Assembly (NCBI GenBank): GCA_907165275.2 | Contig: OU015661.1 | Coordinates: 1,557,501 to 1,621,500, forward strand | Length of the DNA stretch: 64,000 nt | DNA from: Zygaena filipendulae | Lineage: Eukaryota; Arthropoda; Insecta; Lepidoptera; Zygaenidae | Reading direction: 5' to 3' | Part shown: piece after piece, positions 50,200 to 59,229 of the stretch | Layout: every line of letters begins with the position of its first letter | Position numbering within the stretch: position 1 is the stretch's first letter | Position numbers and translations under genes: made by a program | The notes under the pieces: model-generated | Database searches by the model: none | What the model was told of the DNA's origin: nothing | Seen by the model: only the letters and a program-made list of their open reading frames with translations

Positions 50200-51198
50200 G
50201 TCGGATATTGAGTATTCATCGGATGAGATACAGGGTGCAGTGGCTGCCGCGCCGGTAGAAAAGCCAAAAAAAAGGGCACCGAAAAGAGCGCTAGAGGCTT
50301 CGACATTGTCGGTTAGGTAAGAATTGTTTATGCACTGTTTAATAAGATTTTTTAGTTTAATATGATGTTGCACTGGGGGATTAATGCAATAGTTGTCTTT
50401 AACATTTAGTAATGAAAAATTAAAATGTATTTTACAGATCCAAAAAGAAGCCTGACACCAGTAGCCGCAGCAGCGACAGCAGGAGTGCGTCGACCTCAAC
50501 GAGGTGGGTAAATAGAAATTTTACATTGAATACCTATTAGTATTTTGAAATGTCTGTTTTGAACTTTATTTCTTGTGTGTTATGCCGTGTTGCCATCTGT
50601 TTGTTATCGAACCACGACAATTTTTGTAGTGGCTTGAGTGTTTTATACTATACATTCCTATATATTTTATACAGCAGTAGCCTTATTAACCGGTTACTGT
50701 GAACCAACTTATTTATTATAAGTTACAAACTAAAAAATTGATTTTAAAATTTAACTTGTTCATTATTTATCTTTTAGAATTTTAGGTAGTTAATGGGTAA
50801 TATCGGTTAAGTTGTGTAACATTTTTTTATTTTATTTTTTTGACAGCTCGGAATACGAACGAGGCCTCTTCGGTCTGGAGCCGGTGACAAAACAAACAAA
50901 TAAGCTGTCTACCAACACCGGCCTCCAGACCTACCTCAGCACTCGAGTCCCCGGCGGGAAAGTTCGCCGGGATAAACATCTGGAAGGAGATTTTTATATA
51001 GAGGTACGAGTTTATAATACTGAAGAGGCTGCGACCGCACAGCCAGATCAACGGTGGCGGTCAGCGCAAGTGGCTTTGAAATTAAAATTAAATCGGGATA
51101 CTTCGCAGTGGGGTGCCTTGCAAAAGTTTATGCACAAAGCACACGAGCTGTTTACTGATAGCGAACCTGTATTTTTTAGTGACAAAGGTTTTAAGTAG
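50200..51198 (+). CDS. Spliced Polinton gene of unknown function, first exon unresolved
   Basis: Three exons fit together in phase: 50200-50316, 50438-50503 and 50847-51198, all with GT/AG borders and short introns (about 120 and 340 bases). The product is at least 178 residues. It has a basic Lys/Arg patch (KPKKRAPKRALEAS) that may be a nuclear localisation signal, then a Ser-rich stretch, then a conserved-looking domain from SEYERGLFGLEP to the end. The family is not recognised. No ATG lies in frame in the first listed exon. An ATGTAC followed by GTAAGT at 49938 after a TATAAAA at about 49850 is a plausible upstream exon, but its phase does not match, so a microexon or another start is needed. 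It lies 104 bases upstream of the polymerase. Confidence 0.6.
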
Positions 51199-51302
51199 AT
51201 AATTTAAATTATTTTTACCTACACTGTATTTATTTCACAAGCTTCTGCGGAGTATCTCCATTTAGTTTTAGTTTTTAGTGTCATTCATATTAATTTAACA
51301 TA

Positions 51303-54300
51303 ATGCCGTATTGTGAAGATTGCAAAGTTTTTGTTAGTCGTGTTCGTTGGATAGGTCACTTGCGAAGTACTGATCATAAAAATAAAAATTATTCTACATT
51401 AAGTGAAGGTATCCTCAAAATTAATTCCGCTTTTCGCAACAGAATAGCCTCATATAAAGTTACATCATCGGATTCTGAGGATCAGACTTCAATAGAAAGT
51501 TTTTTAGATCATATACAAACTAAAATCAAATCGTTAATTGAAATGTCACTTAAGCAACATCACTGTGTCAAGGCCAATTTCGAATATTTTGGAGTTTTTC
51601 TCTTGTTAAAAAATGATTCCCAAGAGATAAAATCATTTGGCACGAAAAATTTTACTCTTTATCAAAATTGCAATCTTGATACTTTATTTTTCGAGGTAAA
51701 AACCAGTTTGATCAAAAAAGCAAGTGAATTTCAAGAGCGTGATAGTGGTTGGACATTTTTGCATAATTCCCATTTAGAAGTTAACATAAACAAATACCAG
51801 CCTTTGCGTGGTTCAAGTTTCATTGAGTTGCCGGCTTTAATCAAATCAAAGAAAGCCTGTTTAAATATAAAGAATAATGATAATTTTTGTTTTTTATGGT
51901 CAGTAACTGCTGCTTTGTATCCTGCTCAACGTCATTCTGATAGAGTTTCATCTTATCCTAAATTTAATGACGTGTTGAACGTGGATGGCTTATCGTTCCC
52001 AATGAGTTTCTCAGACATCGCTCGGTTTGAACAGAACAATCCGCATATATGTATTTTTGTATACGGTTTAAATGATAAGAAGTTAGTGGTCGGTCCACTT
52101 TACAAATCAGACGCATTGAACAAAAAAGTTATTCATTTACTTTATCTTGAAGAAGGTGATATGTCGCATTACTGTTTGATAAAGGATCTGTCGCGTCTTG
52201 TTAGAAGTCAAATTACTAAGCATTGTAACAAATTGCACTTTTGCGATCATTGTTTACAATTTTTCAACTCGAACGATCAGTTATGTTCTCATATCTGCGG
52301 AGGTGTGGCTACCGAATTACCTCCAAAAGGTTCCTTTATAGAATTTAAAAATTATGACCGAAAGCAAAACGTTCCTTTTGTTGTTTATGCAGATTTTGAA
52401 GCTATGCTCGAAACTTACGATAGTTGCGAACCCGATCCGTTAAAATCTTCTACAGTGACTCAACAGCGACATGTACCTGTAGCTTTTGCCTATCACCTCG
52501 TTTGTACAGTAGATTCACGATACAACCACATAACCTCATATAGAGGACGTGATTGTGCTGATAAGTTTGTTAAATCTATTTGTGACGATGCAAAGAAAAT
52601 CAGCGAAATATTAAATAAAAACGTGCCTATGGTTTTTACTGATACTGATGCTTATAATTATGAGAACGCAGAGACTTGTCACATTTGCGAGGGTCTAATA
52701 ACAGAAGATAAAGTTCGTGATCATTGTCATTTGACAGGACAGTTCCGTGGCGCTGCTCATAGTTACTGTAATTTAAAATATCAAGTACCAAAGTTCTTGC
52801 CTGTTGTCTTTCATAACCTGTCGGGTTATGATTGTCATCTTTTTATCAAAGAATTAGGGAAAGCCCCCGGGTCTATTAAGGTAATACCGAAAACAAAAGA
52901 AAACTATATTTCTTTCACAAAGTTTATTCCGATTACTGGACAAGATTATTTTCAAATAAGATTTGTGGATTCATTCAAGTTTTTGGGGACAAGCTTAGAA
53001 AAGTTAGCCGCAACCATGAAAAAGGATGAATTTAGATACTTAAAATTTTACTATCCTGATGAAAAACACTTTAATCTGCTCACTCGAAAAGGAGTGTATC
53101 CATATGATTACATGTCTAGTTGGGAACGATATGCTGATACCTGTTTACCGTCTAAAGACCGTTTTTTTAACTCGCTTACGAATGAGTCAATTACCGATGA
53201 AGATTACGAACACGCTCGAGCGATGTGGCTTGAGTTTTCTATTAATAATATGGGTCAATTTACTGATTTGTATCTCGAGTCAGACGTCCTTTTGTTGACT
53301 GATATCTATGAAAATTTTAGATTAACATGTAAACAATATTATCAACTCGATCCCGCCTTTTATCTTACTGCACCAAGTCTTTCATTTGATGCAATGCTTT
53401 TAAAAACTCGCGTTCGGTTGGAACTTATAAGTGATTTAGAAATTTTTCGTTTGATACAACAAGGTATTAGAGGTGGCGTTTGCATGTGCTCCAAACGACA
53501 CGCTAAAGCTAATCATAGATATCTGGAAACTTTTGACCCCTCTACGCCAAGCTCGTACATTATGTATTTAGATTGTAATAATTTGTACGGATATAGTATG
53601 TGTCAAACATTACCTCATTCAGACTTCAAATTTTTAAGCGATAGTGAAATTAAGAAGTTAGAGTTAAATATAATACACATTACGGATGACGCTGAAAATG
53701 GCTTTATTCTTGAGGTTGATTTATTTTATCCTCCAAATTTACATACCCAACACAATGATTTTCCATTTTGTCCTGAAAAAATTAAATCTCCCACAGGAAA
53801 AACAAAAAAATTAATACCCAACTTATATGACAAATATCACTACGTTATTCATTACGTTCACCTTAAAAAATGCTTAGAACATGGTTTGGTTTTAAGAAAA
53901 ATCCATCGAGCTATAACTTTCAAACAAAGTAATTTTTTAAAACAATATATAGACCTTAATACTGAGCTGCGTCAGAGAGCTCAATCTGTTTTTGAACAAG
54001 ATTTTTTTAAATTGTTAAATAATAGTATATTTGGAAAAACATTGGAAAACACAGAACAATGGGTAGATGTACGATTGGTAAATAAGTGGTCAGACATGAA
54101 TAACCAAACAAAAAAATTTATTGGTGCCGAGAAGTTGATAGCGAACCCAAATTTTCACAGCGCATCAATATTTTCTGACGACCTAGTAGCAATACAAATG
54201 AAACGTTCAAGGGTTGTTCTAAACAAGCCGATCTACATTGGATTTGCTGTACTCGAACTTTCTAAAAGTCATATGTATGACTTCCATTACTCAGTAATAA

Positions 54301-54824
54301 AGCCATTTTACGAAAATCGTATTGAAGTATGTTATACTGATACTGATAGTTTTATTTACAATATACAGACAGAAGATGTTTACAGAGATTTTAAAATGAA
54401 TTTTCTAAAATATTTTGATACTAGCAGTTACGATTACAATAACAAGTTTGGTTTGCCAATTGTAAACAAAAAGATTCCCGGGTTGTTTAAGGACGAAATG
54501 GGTGGTAAGATAGTTAAGGAGTTTGTAGGGTTAAGGTCAAAGCTTTATTGTATTAAAACTTCAGACAGAACGATTAAAAAAGCAAAAGGAACAAAACGAA
54601 ATGTAATTAAAAATTTGCATGCATCAGACTATAAACATGTCTTATACAATTGTGATGTCGTTCGAAAAAGAAACGTTTTGTTTAAAACAATCAAGCATGA
54701 AATATTTACTCAATCCGTAAATAAAATTGCTCTTTCAGCCAATGATGATAAGCGGTTGTTAGAATCAGATAAGGTGACAACCATCGCCTGGGGTAATCAG
54801 TCAATATTTGGTTGTACTGCTTAA
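51303..54824 (+). CDS. polB: Protein-primed family B DNA polymerase
   Basis: A 1173-residue polymerase expected to copy the element from its ends with a protein primer. An N-terminal zinc-finger-like C4-C7-H19-H25 comes first. Then a conserved region follows with NNDNFCFLWSV (about 191-201) and SHYCLIKDLSRL (about 288-299). A 3'-5' exonuclease comes next: DFE (364-366), NLSGYD (505-510), and Y657..D661. Between exonuclease motifs I and II is an endonuclease VII-like zinc segment (C459, C462, DHCH 473-476, C489). Polymerase motifs are A (D757, LYG 761-763), B (NNSIFGKT 906-913) and C (YTDTDS 1011-1016). All catalytic residues are present. AATAAA lies at 55029-55034. It is the core replication gene of Polintons. 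Confidence 0.96.
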   Translation: MPYCEDCKVFVSRVRWIGHLRSTDHKNKNYSTLSEGILKINSAFRNRIASYKVTSSDSEDQTSIESFLDHIQTKIKSLIEMSLKQHHCVKANFEYFGVFLLLKNDSQEIKSFGTKNFTLYQNCNLDTLFFEVKTSLIKKASEFQERDSGWTFLHNSHLEVNINKYQPLRGSSFIELPALIKSKKACLNIKNNDNFCFLWSVTAALYPAQRHSDRVSSYPKFNDVLNVDGLSFPMSFSDIARFEQNNPHICIFVYGLNDKKLVVGPLYKSDALNKKVIHLLYLEEGDMSHYCLIKDLSRLVRSQITKHCNKLHFCDHCLQFFNSNDQLCSHICGGVATELPPKGSFIEFKNYDRKQNVPFVVYADFEAMLETYDSCEPDPLKSSTVTQQRHVPVAFAYHLVCTVDSRYNHITSYRGRDCADKFVKSICDDAKKISEILNKNVPMVFTDTDAYNYENAETCHICEGLITEDKVRDHCHLTGQFRGAAHSYCNLKYQVPKFLPVVFHNLSGYDCHLFIKELGKAPGSIKVIPKTKENYISFTKFIPITGQDYFQIRFVDSFKFLGTSLEKLAATMKKDEFRYLKFYYPDEKHFNLLTRKGVYPYDYMSSWERYADTCLPSKDRFFNSLTNESITDEDYEHARAMWLEFSINNMGQFTDLYLESDVLLLTDIYENFRLTCKQYYQLDPAFYLTAPSLSFDAMLLKTRVRLELISDLEIFRLIQQGIRGGVCMCSKRHAKANHRYLETFDPSTPSSYIMYLDCNNLYGYSMCQTLPHSDFKFLSDSEIKKLELNIIHITDDAENGFILEVDLFYPPNLHTQHNDFPFCPEKIKSPTGKTKKLIPNLYDKYHYVIHYVHLKKCLEHGLVLRKIHRAITFKQSNFLKQYIDLNTELRQRAQSVFEQDFFKLLNNSIFGKTLENTEQWVDVRLVNKWSDMNNQTKKFIGAEKLIANPNFHSASIFSDDLVAIQMKRSRVVLNKPIYIGFAVLELSKSHMYDFHYSVIKPFYENRIEVCYTDTDSFIYNIQTEDVYRDFKMNFLKYFDTSSYDYNNKFGLPIVNKKIPGLFKDEMGGKIVKEFVGLRSKLYCIKTSDRTIKKAKGTKRNVIKNLHASDYKHVLYNCDVVRKRNVLFKTIKHEIFTQSVNKIALSANDDKRLLESDKVTTIAWGNQSIFGCTA

Positions 54825-55417
54825 TTTTTTCACTATTTCATAGAATGTAACTATTAATATAGAGTATTATAAAATATTAGGTAGAAATAAGATTGTTTAA
54901 ATTATCCGTAGGATAATGATTATTATAATTATATACGAAATTGTAAGCAATATTATGTAATAGATATGTATTAATATTAAGTAAATATGAATACAGTGTA
55001 AGTTAATTTTAGTGTTTTCTGAAATATAAATAAATTTTAAATTACATTAAAACCAAGAGTTTTATTTGACTTTTCACTTTGATACAAATACAATGTTGCT
55101 GTTTGAACATGTACCGACATGTTTCATTATAATCACAATAATAACATATAACATTACAACATAGAAATATGATCATCAGTCTCCGTGCTTGTACAAACAG
55201 TAACATGTTTAGACATGTTCCAACTTGGAAACTTCAACACATAGGCACTGTAGTTTTGTTTAGCTCCTCGAACAGTCATTACCGAGACGCGCTCGACCGA
55301 GGTACTGTCATCAGCTTCGTATCGATTTGGAATTGTAAGCATGCATTTTTAATTTGTTAAGTACCTACTATTATTCTGATAAGTGGACCGATTATAATTT
55401 TTTGATTGTTTCAGATC

Positions 55418-55861
55418 ATGTCTACTCCTAGTGATATATATGAACAATGCGCACAAGATCCTCTAGAAGGGTTTAGTCAAGAATTTCCTGAAGTCAGCAA
55501 AAGGAAAAAGTCCAGAAAGCTGCAGCCAACGTTGCTTTCACAGACCACACAAGCCGCCTTTGAAGAGGTGTTTAACAAGAACGAAGATGGAGCATGCAGT
55601 TCATTGAGCAAGCAGAGTGTTAAAAAGAGGAGCTTTGGCACCACATTCGTAGCCAGCAGGGAGCCGTTAAGGAAAACAACAAAGCTAATTAAACTTAGCA
55701 TTACTGACGTAAGCAATCCAGAAAATTCGTTGGTGTTAGTGAAGGCTCAATATCCTGTTAAGGATGGAAGTGCAACAGATCATATTTTGGATGATGCTGA
55801 GGCATTAATTAACAAAATTTCAAAAACAATATGCGGCTATAGTGCATGTCTATACATGTAA
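55418..55861 (+). CDS. Small Polinton gene of unknown function
   Basis: Starts at ATG 55418, directly after a TTGTTTCAG acceptor at 55414, so an upstream non-coding exon is likely. The product is 147 residues. It has a basic patch (KRKKSRKLQ) in the N-terminal half and a more ordered C-terminal third ending in ALINKISKTICGYSAC. No known domain is recognised. The 3' part is followed by a diverged second copy at about 55920-56042. Its end faces the end of the minus-strand gene block. Confidence 0.5.
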   Translation: MSTPSDIYEQCAQDPLEGFSQEFPEVSKRKKSRKLQPTLLSQTTQAAFEEVFNKNEDGACSSLSKQSVKKRSFGTTFVASREPLRKTTKLIKLSITDVSNPENSLVLVKAQYPVKDGSATDHILDDAEALINKISKTICGYSACLYM

Positions 55862-55919
55862 AATTTATAAGTAAGATAAAGAAAATAACGTAGAGGAAGA
55901 CAAAGTATGTTGGCAATCC

Positions 55920-56042
55920 AAGTCGATGGCGCTAGTGACGGCTCAATATCCAGTTCAGGATGAAAGTGCTACAAATAATATTTTGGGTGGTACTGAAGCA
56001 TTAATTGACAAATTTCAACGACAGTATAACGGCTATGTGTAA
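55920..56042 (+). pseudogene. Diverged duplicate of the preceding gene's 3' end
   Basis: Encodes LVTAQYPVQDESATNNILGG...EALIDK, clearly parallel to the C-terminal part of the gene at 55418-55861, and ends with its own TAA. It has no start codon. It may be a decayed tandem duplicate or an alternative last exon. AATAAA at 56098-56103 could serve both. Confidence 0.55.
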
Positions 56043-56212
56043 AATTTGTTATTTGTTTATGTAAGATGACTCTATTTATATTCATATATGTTTTTGTAAT
56101 AAAACAATGGTCTAATAAAATCGGTGTTTTCATAATACTATACGAGGGTAAGGTTTAGTAAAAAACCAAGTTATTATTAATTATTTTTAATGAAAAAATT
56201 AAGTGATAGATT

Positions 56213-56713
56213 TCAATTACTAAAATAGTTTTCTAAATAACATAATTTTAAACAAGTTACATTTTTTAACGCACAATATTTCTTATGATTAACACAGTTA
56301 TGGTTGAATAAATCAGTACAGTACACTTTATGTAATGTAGAAAAGTTTGAAAATCCTATTTCTTCAAGTTTCTTGCTTAAATCTATAACTTCGCAATTAG
56401 AGCATAATTCTTTGATCCACTTGATTTTTTCGATTCCTTTTACTAGGACCTTTTTATGTTCTAAATAAGGAGCGATGACTCGTTGAAACTCTCTATAATC
56501 TATATAGCCTTCATTCCAGTAAATACCTCTGTTTCGTTGCAACCACTGAACTTGCTTTTTTTCTTCGAATGTTAAAAAATTATAGGAGTATGGTGGTTTA
56601 ACTAAAAATGTTTGTGTTTGGTATTTTGTTGCAATTGCCACTTCTTTAACAATGAATTTATTATTCGCATCTTTAAAACCTTGAAGATCGGCTATAATAA
56701 TGTCAGGATTCAT
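56213..56713 (-). CDS. Conserved Polinton protein, possible nuclease fold
   Basis: 166 residues. The N-terminal DLQGFKD...FIVKEVAIA pattern, with acidic residues on the first two predicted strands and a late His/Cys-rich stretch (HNCVNHKKYCALKNV), is known from many arthropod Polintons. It recalls DEDD-type exonucleases, but catalytic residues cannot be assigned with confidence. ATG overlaps the stop of the major capsid gene (ATGA), so it is the last gene of the minus-strand block. Confidence 0.6.
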   Translation of the reverse strand: MNPDIIIADLQGFKDANNKFIVKEVAIATKYQTQTFLVKPPYSYNFLTFEEKKQVQWLQRNRGIYWNEGYIDYREFQRVIAPYLEHKKVLVKGIEKIKWIKELCSNCEVIDLSKKLEEIGFSNFSTLHKVYCTDLFNHNCVNHKKYCALKNVTCLKLCYLENYFSN

Positions 56714-57924
56714 GATAGTTTTTTCACCGTGCTGCTGAGTGGTTTATACTCGATAATGCAATCGTTGAGTATAAGACAGTAGGCTGAAGTTTGATCAGGT
56801 ATCTCAGAATCTGCTTCGAGTTCAACGCGTACGTCGACAACAGGCCCTGACTTCAAATTGTCAATTTGTCTGGAGCAATCGATAACGAACAATGGCGTTA
56901 AATCTTTGAATTGCTTAGGGCTTAGCAAAGCTTCTGATCGCCTTCCATAATACGACTGTTGAAATCTTGCGTATTGCTCGTATATTAAAGCAAATCTGTC
57001 ATTTGCAAAGTTTATATTTAAATTTTCATATGGAAAGTAAGTTGAGTTAAGGTACACCTTGACGTTACTTAGGTTACAATGATCGAACTGCGCCATATCA
57101 GAACTTGCATTGTTCTTTCGGTTCGTTTGCAATCCAATAATTACATATCGTGGTTTTTCTATTTGAGATGCAGTTTTTATTGACCACGTATGTTTAGTGG
57201 TTTTAGGTAAAGCTGGATATTCATACAAATCCCAATTTCTAAATACAATCTGGAGTGGTCGGTCTTTTTCTAAATACTTGAGAAGATTAATCTTTTCTCT
57301 ATCTGAAACTCGTACGTGTGGTACCCGCCAAATTATTTTATTTATAATTACGTCTTCAATAACCTCATCGTTGTTAAGTTTAACAGCGTTTAAATTTGTG
57401 TTGCTTCGTAACAATATCAATTCGTGCCGACAATTGATCACAACTTTTTGATAATCTTCAGCGAAGCCAAGTATATTTTTGAGGGGAATGGAAACTGCGA
57501 AACTGCCTCGGTGAGTATTTGTAATACCGCCTATATCCCAGCCCCAGGCTCTTGACATTTTAGATTCACTCTCATTCATTGAAACCAACGCTTTCATTGT
57601 AGTACTTATTCCTGCGTTTTTTATTTTATCTATTTCAACTCCGTTTAACTCATACCGAATATCTTGAAATAGGTAAAGAAGAGAATTATTTGTAAAATTT
57701 ACAGTGTTTACTTGCTCTTTAGTATCTCGTTTTTTAACATCAACTTGTCCTTCCAAGTATAAAGTGCTCGCTGATGGCAATATGTACAAATCTTGTTGGT
57801 TGATCGGAATGCGTATTTCATCATTCCTGTTGAAACTTGTTACATATGGTTTATATGAATGGAATTCGACCCCTTCAACGGAATTGTCGTAAGATGGAAC
57901 AGATAAAACGTCTAAGATATTCAT
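56710..57924 (-). CDS. Major capsid protein (double jelly-roll type)
   Basis: 404 residues, starting MNILDVLSVPSYDNSVEG. The pattern of a short N-terminal arm, FNRNDEIRIPINQQDLYILPSAS, then LYLFQDIRYELNGVEIDKI, is shared by Polinton major capsid proteins, which have the adenovirus hexon-like double jelly-roll fold. It would form the icosahedral shell. It overlaps the gene before it by ATGA at 57921-57924 and the one after it by ATGA at 56710-56713, so the three are probably translated from related transcripts. The fold is known for the family; here it is inferred from the sequence pattern. Confidence 0.85.
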   Translation of the reverse strand: MNILDVLSVPSYDNSVEGVEFHSYKPYVTSFNRNDEIRIPINQQDLYILPSASTLYLEGQVDVKKRDTKEQVNTVNFTNNSLLYLFQDIRYELNGVEIDKIKNAGISTTMKALVSMNESESKMSRAWGWDIGGITNTHRGSFAVSIPLKNILGFAEDYQKVVINCRHELILLRSNTNLNAVKLNNDEVIEDVIINKIIWRVPHVRVSDREKINLLKYLEKDRPLQIVFRNWDLYEYPALPKTTKHTWSIKTASQIEKPRYVIIGLQTNRKNNASSDMAQFDHCNLSNVKVYLNSTYFPYENLNINFANDRFALIYEQYARFQQSYYGRRSEALLSPKQFKDLTPLFVIDCSRQIDNLKSGPVVDVRVELEADSEIPDQTSAYCLILNDCIIEYKPLSSTVKKLS

Positions 57925-58145
57925 TTTAATAATCCGATTAATTTAAGGAATGCTTTATTATCTTTATTTAACTTATTTTTTTTCCTACAAGATGTTTTGT
58001 TGAGGGTTACTCGCGCAGAACTGACGATTTTTGATTTTCGAATTAACTTATTTTTTTTCCTATAAGGAGATGTTTTGTTGAGGGTTACTCGCGCAGAACT
58101 GATAGTTTTTGATTTTCGAGGCACGTATTTATTGTAATCAATCAT
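57921..58145 (-). CDS. Small basic protein with internal repeat, probable virion core protein
   Basis: 74 residues, very rich in Lys and Arg. Two copies of a block with SSARVTLNKTS followed by RKKNKL lie in tandem, visible also at DNA level (about 57965-58030 and 58050-58120). Small basic repeat proteins often coat DNA in adenovirus-like particles; that role is inference. It overlaps the minor capsid gene by 8 bases and the major capsid gene by 4, which supports it being a real gene. Confidence 0.65.
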   Translation of the reverse strand: MIDYNKYVPRKSKTISSARVTLNKTSPYRKKNKLIRKSKIVSSARVTLNKTSCRKKNKLNKDNKAFLKLIGLLK

Positions 58146-58824
58146 TATTTTTACTAATGTTTCTCAAATGCAAAAAAAGTTGCACTTCTTCACCACGTAA
58201 ATTGACTAAGTTATTATTTATGTCCAAAAATCTAATATGGATGCAGTTGATATTACTTTGATTGATTCGGAAATATATCGCGTTTTTAGGGGCTTCGATG
58301 ATTCTATATCCAGGCGGCACGTTAGGTGCAAATTCGTAAACAATATGGCTTGGTTCACCGTTTATATATGATCCACTCACTATATCACATTCGACTCTCA
58401 CCACGGTCGTAGGCAAAATGTTCACTGGCAGATGTGAAACATGCCATTTATTTGCTTTCAGAAACTTATTTCCATAGCCCAGCAAATTTCCTAGAGAATC
58501 TGTCTTGGTAAAATCAATATCTTTAGTGCAGTGTATGGATATTTTTAATGTGTTGTTATTACAGTGAAGTTGAAATGTTGCGTCTTTTATTTCTGATTTT
58601 ATATAGTCACTGATATCTTGCAATTCATAGGCTCCTTCCGGTAGAGTAATTACTTCATTAGTACCATAGTAAAATTTATTATTTCTATAGTCAATATTTG
58701 GAATTGAATTAAATGTAGATAAATATAACAGAGCACACTCATATTCCCCATTAAGTTGTAGGGTGGGAGAGTAATAAGTAGTTAAAATTGATGAGTTTCC
58801 CGTGATTGATAGTGTTAAAGACAT
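58138..58824 (-). CDS. Minor capsid (penton-like) protein
   Basis: 228 residues, all-beta in appearance, starting MSLTLSITGNSSILTTYYSP. It lies in the usual place next to the major capsid gene. The size and pattern match the Polinton minor capsid protein, a single jelly-roll at the five-fold vertices. The motif LPEGAYELQDISDYIKSEI with an LLGYGNKFLKAN-like later segment is typical. Confidence 0.8.
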   Translation of the reverse strand: MSLTLSITGNSSILTTYYSPTLQLNGEYECALLYLSTFNSIPNIDYRNNKFYYGTNEVITLPEGAYELQDISDYIKSEIKDATFQLHCNNNTLKISIHCTKDIDFTKTDSLGNLLGYGNKFLKANKWHVSHLPVNILPTTVVRVECDIVSGSYINGEPSHIVYEFAPNVPPGYRIIEAPKNAIYFRINQSNINCIHIRFLDINNNLVNLRGEEVQLFLHLRNISKNND

Positions 58825-58860
58825 TTTGCAAATGACATGACTAAAACAAAATTTAATGTT

Positions 58861-59229
58861 TTATACTTTTTTATTCCAAAATTTCCATAAATATTTTAAA
58901 CATAAATGACCACAATTAACAGTGTTAAATTTTTGGTATCTTGTATAATTATAAAAAATGTTCATATTTTTTAAATACTTCACTAATTCAAATGGCGGTT
59001 TCAAATCACCATAACTATCAAAGTATTCACAATAATTATTTCGTTTTGCATATGCTACCCAATGTGTTCCCTCATTCTTCGAATCATCTAGGTTAACAAT
59101 ACCACATTCAATCTTCCTCGGACTTCTGGGTAATTCATCTTTCATGTAAACACCTCGGAAATGCGGAATATTTGCAGCGTACTTCAAAATGTCTACATTT
59201 GTCAAAGCACGATTAGGTAGCGTAGTTAG
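58861..59229 (-). CDS. Adenain-type cysteine protease, no usable ATG
   Basis: Maturation protease of the adenovirus/Polinton family. Catalytic residues are visible: His in GTHWV, Asp in EYFDSYG and Cys in NTVNCGHLC, with a preceding Gln (RYQKF) fitting the oxyanion site. The frame opens at the -1 slippery site at the end of the PLA2 gene and continues to a stop at 58861. The first ATG inside would remove the conserved N-terminal LTNVDILKYA...FRG segment. Expression as a -1 frameshift extension of the PLA2 protein is the simplest explanation; non-ATG initiation (TTG at 59205) or splicing are alternatives. About 122 residues follow the shift site. Confidence 0.88.
   Translation of the reverse strand, partial: LTTLPNRALTNVDILKYAANIPHFRGVYMKDELPRSPRKIECGIVNLDDSKNEGTHWVAYAKRNNYCEYFDSYGDLKPPFELVKYLKNMNIFYNYTRYQKFNTVNCGHLCLKYLWKFWNKKV

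Noticed and set aside
59142..59144. Internal ATG as the start of the protease
   Set aside because: It would delete the N-terminal LTNVDILKYA...FRG segment that is conserved in Polinton proteases.
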